Source: Spongiimicrobium salis (lineage in GTDB: Bacteria > Bacteroidota > Bacteroidia > Flavobacteriales > Flavobacteriaceae). Taken from it: 64,000 nucleotides of DNA. The notes under the pieces were generated by a model that was not told the DNA's origin, made no database searches, and saw only the letters and a program-made list of their open reading frames with translations. Positions 34,705-42,014 of the stretch are shown piece by piece. Where the stretch lies: assembly GCF_043678055.1 (NCBI RefSeq), contig NZ_JBHEQA010000006.1, positions 1 through 64,000 of the forward strand, read 5' to 3'. Positions within the stretch are counted from its first letter, which is position 1; each line of letters begins with the position of its first letter. The translations under genes were made by a program, and so were the position numbers.

Positions 34705-35559
34705 ATGAAAATAAAAGTTCTTTTAGTTATAGCAGCTGTGATGGTTTCGTTCCAGAGCTTTGCGCAACGTGGAGCTAGGATTGCTTACATTGATATGGAG
34801 TATATCTTGGAAAATGTAGAAGAATATAGAGAGGCAACGGACCAGTTGGAGAACAAAGTGCAGAAATGGAAAATTGAGATTGAGCAGAAACAGGGTGTGG
34901 TAGAGCAGATGAAGAAAGATTTGATGGCAGAAAAAGTGCTGCTTACCAATGAACTCATTGCAGAACGGGAAGAAGAAATTCAGGTGCTGGAGAAGGAAAT
35001 GTTGGAATATCAACAAGATAGGTTTGGGCCTCAGGGAGATTTGGTCGTGCAGAAACGTTTATTGATACAGCCCATACAAGATCAGGTTTTTAGTGAAGTA
35101 CAAAAGATAGGAGCCAATAGAAAATACGATTTTATTTTTGATAAATCAGCAGATGTCGTAATGTTGTACTCTCAAAAAAGACACGATATCAGTGATTTGG
35201 TTCTTAGGGCCATCTCAAGAACGCGAAAAATAAGTGCTCCTAAAAAGAAAAAAGCAGCCAAAAGATTGGAAAAACTGCAAGGAGAACCAGAAAAAGAAGT
35301 AAGTGAGGCCATAAAAGAACGGCAAGCCAAGTCTAAAGAGGTGCAAGATGAGAAAGCCAAGACAGCGGAAGATGAACGTGCCGCCAAGCTTAAATTGAGA
35401 GAAGAGCGCAAAAAAGCGTATGAAGCACGAAGAAAGAAATTGTTGGAAGAAAGAGAGGCCAAAAGAAAGGCGAAACTAGAAGCACGTAAGAAGAATAGTA
35501 AAAAGAAGGAAGAGGAAAAAGAAGAAACAGAAGAAAAAGAAGAGGGTACTAAAGAATAA
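34705..35559 (+). CDS. OmpH/Skp-family periplasmic chaperone with long charged tail
   Basis: This 284-aa protein has a signal peptide (about 1-21, FQSFAQ). The Skp-like part follows to about 170 (IAYIDMEYILENVEEYREA, long coiled coil, KYDFIFDKSADVVMLYS). Residues 185-284 are an almost pure Lys/Glu/Arg/Ala coiled coil, an extra part compared with ordinary Skp. Skp trimers hold unfolded outer-membrane proteins for BamA. It is placed directly after bamA and in tandem with a second, shorter copy. Confidence 0.9.
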   Translation: MKIKVLLVIAAVMVSFQSFAQRGARIAYIDMEYILENVEEYREATDQLENKVQKWKIEIEQKQGVVEQMKKDLMAEKVLLTNELIAEREEEIQVLEKEMLEYQQDRFGPQGDLVVQKRLLIQPIQDQVFSEVQKIGANRKYDFIFDKSADVVMLYSQKRHDISDLVLRAISRTRKISAPKKKKAAKRLEKLQGEPEKEVSEAIKERQAKSKEVQDEKAKTAEDERAAKLKLREERKKAYEARRKKLLEEREAKRKAKLEARKKNSKKKEEEKEETEEKEEGTKE

Positions 35560-35630
35560 AATGAAAAGAGTATCTCTTATATTTATAATTAACTCTAAAT
35601 TTAACACTCAAAATTAATTAATCGCAAGTA

Positions 35631-36140
35631 ATGATGAAACAAGTAAAGAGAATAGCAGTTGCATTAATGGTATTCGTAGCAACAACGAGCTATGTGAATG
35701 CGCAAAAAATTGCACATATCAATGTAACCCAACTTTTGTCTGAAATGCCGGAGATGATTGCAGCACAGGCCGAATTAAAGAAATTACAGGAAACCTATGG
35801 AGCAGATATTCAAAGTTCAATAACAGAATATCAGAACAAGGCTACGCTTTACCAAAATGAAGCACCTTCCAAATCCAAAGAGGAAAACGAAAAAAGATCT
35901 ATTGAACTTCAAGGAATAGAGAAAAACATTGGTGCCGCACAACAGGCAGCGCAAGCGGAATTCCAGAAGAAACAAGGAGAATTGTTCGAACCCATTTCCA
36001 AAAAAGCAAAAGAAGCCATTGATAAGGTGGCCGCAGCTTTAGGATATGATTATGTTATGGACGCTACCCAAGGTCAAGGATTGATCGTAGCTAAAGGGAA
36101 AGATATCCTTCCTGAAGTGAAAAAAGAATTAGGGTTCTAG
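35631..36140 (+). CDS. OmpH/Skp-family periplasmic chaperone
   Basis: This 169-aa protein has a signal peptide ending near SYVNAQ (residues 20-25). The Skp pattern IAHINVTQLLSEMPEMIAA is followed by a long helical hairpin, then GYDYVMDATQGQGLIVAKG near the end. It is of standard Skp length, unlike its upstream paralogue. The stop is followed by a terminator at 36167-36189, closing the bamA gene group. Two adjacent ATGs (35631 and 35634) are both possible starts. Confidence 0.92.
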   Translation: MMKQVKRIAVALMVFVATTSYVNAQKIAHINVTQLLSEMPEMIAAQAELKKLQETYGADIQSSITEYQNKATLYQNEAPSKSKEENEKRSIELQGIEKNIGAAQQAAQAEFQKKQGELFEPISKKAKEAIDKVAAALGYDYVMDATQGQGLIVAKGKDILPEVKKELGF

Positions 36141-36166
36141 AAAAGTACCTTATTTTAGAAACTAAA

Positions 36167-36189
36167 AAACCACCCGAGTGAGGTGGTTT
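36167..36189 (+). terminator. intrinsic terminator after the ompH pair
   Basis: AAACCACC / GGTGGTTT form an 8-bp stem with a 7-nt loop, followed by TTTTATTTTT. It lies 27 bp after the stop of the second ompH gene. Confidence 0.85.
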
Positions 36190-36241
36190 TTTTATTTTTA
36201 CGGTATAATGATTCAGCTATCCCAAAAACAGACAATAGAAA

Positions 36242-37030
36242 ATGTACAATAAGCCTATTGGTGTCTTTGATTCCGGAGTAGGAGGTACTTCCATATGGCA
36301 AGAGTTGTACGAAGCCTTGCCCTATGAGGATACCATCTATTTGGCAGATAGTAGAAATGCCCCTTATGGCGCGAAATCCGCTACGGATATTTTGGCCTTA
36401 AGTATTAAAAATACAGAACTATTGTTGCAGCGGGATTGTAAAATCATAGTGGTGGCCTGCAATACGGCGACTACAAATGCCATTGATTATCTCCGAAAAA
36501 ATTACACCGTTCCGTTTATCGGCATTGAACCGGCGATCAAACCCGCCGCAATGCATTCCGCTAGTAAGACAGTTGGTGTCTTGGCAACCAAGGGTACTTT
36601 ATCCAGTGCTTTGTTCCACAGTACAGCAAAACTCCACGCTCAGGGAATCACGGTATTGGAACAAGAAGGATTGGGCTTGGTGCCCTTGATCGAGGCGGGT
36701 AAGATTCATGCTGCGGAAACCCGCGACCTGCTACAAAAATACCTGGCTCCTATGTTGGAGCAGGGAATAGATTATTTGGTGTTGGGGTGTACACATTACC
36801 CTTACCTTATCCCGGTTTTAAAAGAATTGCTCCCAAAACATGTAAGAATTATAGATTCAGGAGAGGCCGTTGCACGGCAAACCAAGGCAATATTGCAAAA
36901 GCATAACTTGTTGAGAACGACAAAACATCAAAGTAAGCATCAGTTTTATTCCAATACCGATACTACGGTGTTAGCTCAGTTTTTGAAAGAAGTGCAAGCC
37001 GATTTTACCGTATCTTTTTGCGATTTCTAA
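36242..37030 (+). CDS. murI: glutamate racemase
   Basis: This 262-aa enzyme makes D-glutamate for peptidoglycan. Two catalytic cysteines are in VVACNTATTNA (about residue 73) and LGCTHYPYL (about 183). The N-terminal IGVFDSGVGGTSIWQE is typical. It is of full length and is the last gene of the envelope block, with its own start after a terminator. Confidence 0.96.
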   Translation: MYNKPIGVFDSGVGGTSIWQELYEALPYEDTIYLADSRNAPYGAKSATDILALSIKNTELLLQRDCKIIVVACNTATTNAIDYLRKNYTVPFIGIEPAIKPAAMHSASKTVGVLATKGTLSSALFHSTAKLHAQGITVLEQEGLGLVPLIEAGKIHAAETRDLLQKYLAPMLEQGIDYLVLGCTHYPYLIPVLKELLPKHVRIIDSGEAVARQTKAILQKHNLLRTTKHQSKHQFYSNTDTTVLAQFLKEVQADFTVSFCDF

Positions 37031-37061
37031 GGCAAAGGTGCATGCTGGGCTAAGGGGCTAT

Positions 37062-37622
37062 TTACACTCCTTTTTTTACATAGGTAAGATATGTAAAAGC
37101 ATACTGGTGTCTTTCATCCTTTGGATGATGCTCCTCCGCTGTCAACTTCCAGATGTCGGTATCTACTTCAGGAAAAAAAGTATCGGCCTCATTAAAAGTA
37201 CCATGAACGCGGGTCAGTTCTAATTTTTGAGAGATTTCCATGCCCAGGGCATATATTTCACCTCCGCCAATAATATAGGCCTGTTCTTCCTCTGAAACTA
37301 GAGCAATCGCACTTTCCATACTATGCACCACCAGACAATCTGGAAAATCTACCGTATACTCCTGATCTCTTGTTACAATAATGTGCGTCCGTCTGGGTAA
37401 GGGCGATGGCAAGCTCTCAAAGGTCTTTCGTCCCATAATGATCGTATGGCCCATAGTCAAGGTTTTAAAGCGCTTAAAATCATCGGGAAGGCGCCATAAA
37501 AGATCATTGTCTTTTCCCAATGCATTATTTTCACCGGCTGCAGCGATCATGATCAAGCATACGGCTTCTTTACTGGAATTTATATCTGAATCTTGCGATT
37601 TTATTTGGGGTTTAGCGCACAT
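37062..37622 (-). CDS. folA: dihydrofolate reductase
   Basis: This 186-aa enzyme reduces dihydrofolate to tetrahydrofolate with NADPH. Marks are IAAAGENNALGKDNDLLW, LPDDFKRFKTLTMGHTIIMGRKTFESLP and YIIGGGEIYALG. The start ATG at 37620-37622 gives about 22 residues before the first strand. A longer frame would run into the divergent aminotransferase gene, and an inner ATG at 37548-37550 would cut the first strand. It is a functional partner of thyA (44742-45566), not adjacent. Confidence 0.93.
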   Translation of the reverse strand: MCAKPQIKSQDSDINSSKEAVCLIMIAAAGENNALGKDNDLLWRLPDDFKRFKTLTMGHTIIMGRKTFESLPSPLPRRTHIIVTRDQEYTVDFPDCLVVHSMESAIALVSEEEQAYIIGGGEIYALGMEISQKLELTRVHGTFNEADTFFPEVDTDIWKLTAEEHHPKDERHQYAFTYLTYVKKGV

Positions 37623-37638
37623 TGAATACCTATATTTG
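37604..37638 (+). promoter_or_regulatory. promoter of the aminotransferase gene
   Basis: TTTG (37604-37607) and TATATTTG (37631-37638) match the Bacteroidota consensus, with a 23-nt spacer, and lie 36 bp upstream of the ATG at 37674. The element overlaps the start region of divergent folA. Confidence 0.45.
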
Positions 37639-37673
37639 TGGTAAAGATACAGTAAATCATCAGTAGTTGCCTT

Positions 37674-38759
37674 ATGGAAATAACACATGCGATAAAAGAG
37701 TTCCCTATACTAAAACAACGCCTATATTTAAATACAGCAGCCTCGGGTATACTCTATGATAGTCTTTTGGAATGGCGGCAGGAGCACGATTTGGATTATC
37801 TGATCAAAGGGAGTCTTCTGAAGGAAAAAAGCAGCGCCTTTAGCGCGGATGTGAAAACAACGGTCGGAGAATTTTTTGGATGTAGCACGGAAAATTTGGC
37901 TTTGGTTCCCAATTTTTCCCTAGGCCTGAATATGCTCTTGGAAGGTTTGGATAAAAAACATAGGGTTTTGCTATTGAAAGACGATTATCCTTCAGTGAAC
38001 TGGCCCTTTGAGACAAGGGGTTTTTCTATTTCCTATCTTGAAGTCAGTGCACATTTGGAAGAACGCATCGCCGAAATGATCCTTGCCAATGGGATTACGG
38101 TATTGGCACTTAGTCTAGTGCAGTATATTAGTGGTATCCGTATTGATCTTCAATTTTTAAAACAATTGAAAACCGCACATCCAGATCTGATTATTATTGC
38201 TGATGGAACACAGTTTTGCGGTACAACCGACTTTAATTTTGAAGACTCCGGTATAGATGTGTTGGGTGCCAGTGCGTATAAATGGTTGTTATCGGGCTAT
38301 GGCAATGGCTTTATGCTTTTTAAAGATTCCCTAAAAGAAAAACTTCAGGTGAAGGCTATAGGGTATAATGCTGCAGATACCATGACTTCTAGGAGGGAGG
38401 AGGTTCGTTTTTCCAAGCATTTTGAACCGGGACATTTGGACACGCTGAATTTTGGTAGCCTACAGTTTTCTTTACAATTTTTAGGGGCTATTGGGAAAGC
38501 TAAAATAGCGGCATGCCATAAGGAGTTATCGGCAATGGCAAAGGAAGAATTCAAAGCATTACAACTTCTGGATGTGATGGTAGTGGATCGAAAAAGCCAC
38601 AGTACGATTTTTAACCTTAAAGGAGACGAGTTGCTTTTTCAAAGACTTTCCGAGCACAATATCGTTGCTTCTAAGCGGGGAAATGGCATTCGGGTGAGCT
38701 TTCACTTTTATAATACCTTAAAAGATATTGAAAAGCTTGTAAGAATCCTTAAAAATTGA
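37674..38759 (+). CDS. class V aminotransferase-like PLP enzyme
   Basis: This 361-aa pyridoxal-phosphate enzyme of the fold-type I class V group includes cysteine desulfurases and related transferases. The PLP lysine is in SAYKWLLSGYGNGF near 200-213; the cofactor Asp lies in IIIADGTQFCG near 174-184. It lacks the mobile cysteine loop of desulfurases, so that role is unlikely. The substrate is unknown. Confidence 0.85.
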   Translation: MEITHAIKEFPILKQRLYLNTAASGILYDSLLEWRQEHDLDYLIKGSLLKEKSSAFSADVKTTVGEFFGCSTENLALVPNFSLGLNMLLEGLDKKHRVLLLKDDYPSVNWPFETRGFSISYLEVSAHLEERIAEMILANGITVLALSLVQYISGIRIDLQFLKQLKTAHPDLIIIADGTQFCGTTDFNFEDSGIDVLGASAYKWLLSGYGNGFMLFKDSLKEKLQVKAIGYNAADTMTSRREEVRFSKHFEPGHLDTLNFGSLQFSLQFLGAIGKAKIAACHKELSAMAKEEFKALQLLDVMVVDRKSHSTIFNLKGDELLFQRLSEHNIVASKRGNGIRVSFHFYNTLKDIEKLVRILKN

Positions 38760-38914
38760 GATTTGTTTTTTCTTACCTCCGTAAAAAAATAACTGCTTTT
38801 TTATGAAAGTAAACATATTGTGAAAAGGATTTTACGAAAATGATAAATCTTCTGTAACGAATTGCATAACAGCGGTTTTATATTTTGTTTTGTACCCATA
38901 TTAAATACAATATT

Positions 38915-39211
38915 ATGGGGATTGCAAAGCAATATTTAAAAACAAAGCCTGTATGTAAAGTAACCTTTACGGTACCGGCTGAAGAAGCAGAAAAAGTAGC
39001 TGTTGTAGGGGATTTTAATGACTGGAACCCACAAAAGAGCGTGCTTAAGAAATTAAAAAACGGAACCTTTAAGGGAACTGTTGACCTTCAGAAAGAAAAT
39101 TCATATGAGTTTAGATACCTCATTGACGGCAATTATGTAAATGATGCCGAAGCTGATCGTTTCCAGTGGAATGATTATGCGGGTGCAGAAAATGCTGTAT
39201 TGGAATTATAA
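38915..39211 (+). CDS. glycogen-binding-like (AMPK/isoamylase early set) domain protein
   Basis: This 98-aa protein is almost wholly one Ig-like carbohydrate-binding domain of the CBM48/AMPK-beta type: KVTFTVPAEEAEKVAVVGDFNDWNP..., then FRYLIDGNYVNDAEADRF. The conserved GDFNDWN and YLIDG motifs are those that contact alpha-glucans. It has no signal peptide and is cytoplasmic; it may bind glycogen or act as an adaptor. The ATG at 38915 is preferred to an upstream in-frame start that adds ten unrelated residues. Confidence 0.85.
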   Translation: MGIAKQYLKTKPVCKVTFTVPAEEAEKVAVVGDFNDWNPQKSVLKKLKNGTFKGTVDLQKENSYEFRYLIDGNYVNDAEADRFQWNDYAGAENAVLEL

Positions 39212-39232
39212 AAAAAAGGAGTGACCAATGGA

Positions 39233-39514
39233 TTATTTTTCAACGGTCACTCCTTTCCAAAAGGCAACTCTGCCTTTTAGCTGTCTTGCCAATTCACTGA
39301 CTTCCGGATAATACCATGCCGCATCAGGATTTTGCTTTCCATTGACGTCCAAGGTATAATACGAAGCTTTTCCTTTCCAAGGGCAAACCGTATGCGTACT
39401 ACTTTCTTTAAAAAACTCCTTTTTGATACTATCGGCAGGAAAATAGTGATTGTTTTCCACAACTACAGTTTCATCACTTTCTGCGATGATCGTACCGTTC
39501 CAAATTGCTTTCAT
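39233..39514 (-). CDS. DUF427 domain protein
   Basis: This 93-aa protein is the complete DUF427 domain: MKAIWNGTIIAESD, VVVENNHYFP, the signature CPWKGKASYYTL near 44-55, AAWYYPEPS-like AAWYYPEVSE and VAFWKGVTVE. The function is unknown. It lies 23 bp upstream of nothing in particular and downstream of the egt genes' opposite end. It is convergent with the glycogen-binding gene. Confidence 0.9.
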   Translation of the reverse strand: MKAIWNGTIIAESDETVVVENNHYFPADSIKKEFFKESSTHTVCPWKGKASYYTLDVNGKQNPDAAWYYPEVSELARQLKGRVAFWKGVTVEK

Positions 39515-39537
39515 GGGATATAAATTTAGGTGTTGTA

Positions 39538-40509
39538 TTATTTTTTCTTAAAGACGTAATTTTTATAGAATCCTTTACGATCCGTAAACTCGGTGACCAC
39601 GGCTAAGCTGGACTGTTCCGCAAGCCAATGGACCACGGTATCATCATATTTTTGGGATATTTCGGTATGGATAGTCTCCCAAGCCCTGAAATCAACGACC
39701 AGATCTAATTTCTTAATGTGGACCGTTTGTGCTTTTTTGGAAACCAAATAACTTTTTGCAGTACCAGTTTCCGGGTCGTATACTTCCCAATGCAAAAATT
39801 GATCAGGGTCAAAATTGGCTTGAAGCTCCCTATTGATGCGAACCAAAATATTTTTATTGAAGGCTTCCGTAATTCCAGTACTATCATTGTAGGCATCCAA
39901 TATGGTCTGCGGATTTTTCTTTTGGTCAAACCCCATAAATAACAGATCGTCCTTCTGCATAAGCTCCTGAATACTTTTTAAAAAATCAATAGCTTGTTCG
40001 TGCAATAAGTTTCCAATGTTAGAACCCAAAAAGAGAATCACTTTACGGCTGCCAGGGTCTGCGTTTATGGTTTTCAGAGCCTCAAAATAGGTGCCCTGCA
40101 TGGGAGTTATAGCAACCTCCGGGAAATTCAAATGAACTGATTCTTCCAATTGGTCCAGTACATTTTGGCTAATATCAATTGGAAGGTATTGAAAGGGGAT
40201 TGAATTTTGGGATAGGTATTCTAGTAAGATTTTAGTTTTCTTTCCATCACCTGCACCAAGTTCTATCAGATTAAAAGAATTGGACGCTTTTGAAAATAGG
40301 GCCGCTATTTCTTCTTTGTGCTCCTGGAGAATATCAAACTCACAATTGGTAAGGTAATATTCTGGCATGGCCATAATATCCTGAAAAAGGGCATCCCCTT
40401 TTTTATCATAAAAATATTTAGACGATAGATGTTTGGGGTAAGCGGTTAATCCTTGAAGGACCTCTTCCTCAAATTGACTCTTGAGCACAGTACTGCTATT
40501 TTCTTGCAT
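39538..40509 (-). CDS. egtD: L-histidine N-alpha-methyltransferase EgtD
   Basis: This 323-aa SAM-dependent enzyme trimethylates histidine to hercynine, the first step of ergothioneine synthesis. Marks are LTAYPKHLSSKYFYDKKG, YYLTNCEFDIL, the SAM motif IELGAGDGKKT near 82-92 and LGSNIGN near 166. It lies 19 bp downstream of egtB on the same strand, so the pair forms an operon. Confidence 0.94.
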   Translation of the reverse strand: MQENSSTVLKSQFEEEVLQGLTAYPKHLSSKYFYDKKGDALFQDIMAMPEYYLTNCEFDILQEHKEEIAALFSKASNSFNLIELGAGDGKKTKILLEYLSQNSIPFQYLPIDISQNVLDQLEESVHLNFPEVAITPMQGTYFEALKTINADPGSRKVILFLGSNIGNLLHEQAIDFLKSIQELMQKDDLLFMGFDQKKNPQTILDAYNDSTGITEAFNKNILVRINRELQANFDPDQFLHWEVYDPETGTAKSYLVSKKAQTVHIKKLDLVVDFRAWETIHTEISQKYDDTVVHWLAEQSSLAVVTEFTDRKGFYKNYVFKKK

Positions 40510-40528
40510 GTTTTTGATTGAATCTGAC

Positions 40529-41689
40529 TTATTTGGCCAACCGTAAACCGGTAAATTGCCATCTTAAATTTGTTTGGAAAAAATTTCGGTAGGTCGATCG
40601 GGTATGTCGTGTCGGAGTGGCCACCGATCCCCCGCGAAGCACTTTTTGATTCACCATAAACTTGCCGTTGTATTCTCCTAGTGCACCCGGCGCTTTGGTG
40701 TAGTTTGGATAAGGTAGATAGGCACTTTCCGTCCATTCCCAACGTTTCCCCCAGGGGAAATGGGCTTGCGCAATCTCCCATTCAAATTCAGTGGGGAGCC
40801 GAAGTTCCTTCCATTGTGCATAAGCAAATGCTTCAAAATAAGAAATATGGGTAAGCGGGGCCTCGGGAATCACCTTTTGCAGGCCATTCATGGTGTAGTG
40901 ATGCCATATGCCATCAATTTTATGCCAATAGAGCGGAGCACTGACCGCATTTTGATTGACCCAATCCCATCCTTCCGCATGCCAGAGATCAAATTTTTGG
41001 TATCCTTGGGCTTCAATAAACCCTATAAATTCTCCATTGGTGACCAACCTATTGGAAATCTGATAGGAGTGCACATAGACCTTATGTACTCCCGTCTCAT
41101 TATCATAGCAAAAATCACTGCCTTGATGCCCTATTTCATATATACCTTCATCAATACTGATCCAATCCTGCGGATGCTCTTCAATCTCGTGTTCTTTAAA
41201 TTTTTCGGAATACTCGGGAAGTAGTGGGTTGTTCCCTAAAATATACTTGATATCCGTAAGCAGCAATTCTTGATGTTGTTTTTCGTGATGGATACCAATT
41301 TCCAATAAGTCCTGAAGTGCAGCAGATTGGTCAATGCCAAAGAACTTTTCCATGGCATTGGTAACATATGTTCTGTACTCATAGACTTTTTGTACCGAAG
41401 GTCGGGATAGATTTCCGCGATCGGAACGTACTACGCGTTTCCCAACGGTTTCGTAATAACTGTTGAATACAAAAGAAAAATCGGCATCAAAAATTACATA
41501 TTCGGGTGCATGTGGTTTTAGGATGAATTCCTCAAAAAACCAGGTGGTATGGCCTAAGTGCCATTTGGGAGGGGATACATCTACCACGGGTTGAACCACA
41601 TAGTCCTCAATTTCGAGAGGAGCGCATATATCCTCGGTCTGTTTTCGGGTTTCCAAAAAGAAATCCAAAAGTGTAGCTGTAATGATCAT
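40529..41689 (-). CDS. egtB: ergothioneine biosynthesis protein EgtB
   Basis: This 386-aa iron enzyme joins hercynine to a thiol donor with oxygen. The N-terminal DinB-like part has HLGHTTW near 45-51 and HHEKQHQELLL near 132-142, which supply the three iron-binding histidines. The C-terminal formylglycine-synthase-like domain has LRLPTEFEWE and RGGSVATPTRHTRSTYRNFF. It is somewhat short for the family. No egtC or egtA is nearby, which suits the EgtB types that use cysteine directly; that point is inference. Confidence 0.93.
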   Translation of the reverse strand: MIITATLLDFFLETRKQTEDICAPLEIEDYVVQPVVDVSPPKWHLGHTTWFFEEFILKPHAPEYVIFDADFSFVFNSYYETVGKRVVRSDRGNLSRPSVQKVYEYRTYVTNAMEKFFGIDQSAALQDLLEIGIHHEKQHQELLLTDIKYILGNNPLLPEYSEKFKEHEIEEHPQDWISIDEGIYEIGHQGSDFCYDNETGVHKVYVHSYQISNRLVTNGEFIGFIEAQGYQKFDLWHAEGWDWVNQNAVSAPLYWHKIDGIWHHYTMNGLQKVIPEAPLTHISYFEAFAYAQWKELRLPTEFEWEIAQAHFPWGKRWEWTESAYLPYPNYTKAPGALGEYNGKFMVNQKVLRGGSVATPTRHTRSTYRNFFQTNLRWQFTGLRLAK

Positions 41690-42014
41690 GTATTTAATTA
41701 TAACCCTAAAGATACTGAAAATATGCCTTTTTGGGTGGTATGGACAAGCAGGGGGAATGTTAAAGTGGATTGCGAATTCATAGGTATCACTGTTTTAGGG
41801 AGATAAGAAAGAAAAGGAAACTTGGCTATAGCAGAAGCTGATATGGCTATTAAGAATGATCGTAAGCAACAAGGGATATCTTGTTTTTCCTCAAAAAACT
41901 TGTTAACACGAAAAGGTTATATCTAAAATAAGTTTTTTCTTACTATTTGGGAATTGATAACTTTAATGAATATCGCAAAAACTGCGATTGAATAGAACTG
42001 TAAAATAACAAATC
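41690..42014. other. 325-bp intergenic region between egtB and the amylase gene
   Basis: This divergent intergenic region must hold promoters for both genes. I see only a weak TTTG (41946-41949) followed by TAACTTTA (41958-41965) on the plus strand, and a small inverted repeat ATCGCA/TGCGAT (41972-41988) in the amylase leader. No open frame or RNA is recognised. Confidence 0.4.
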
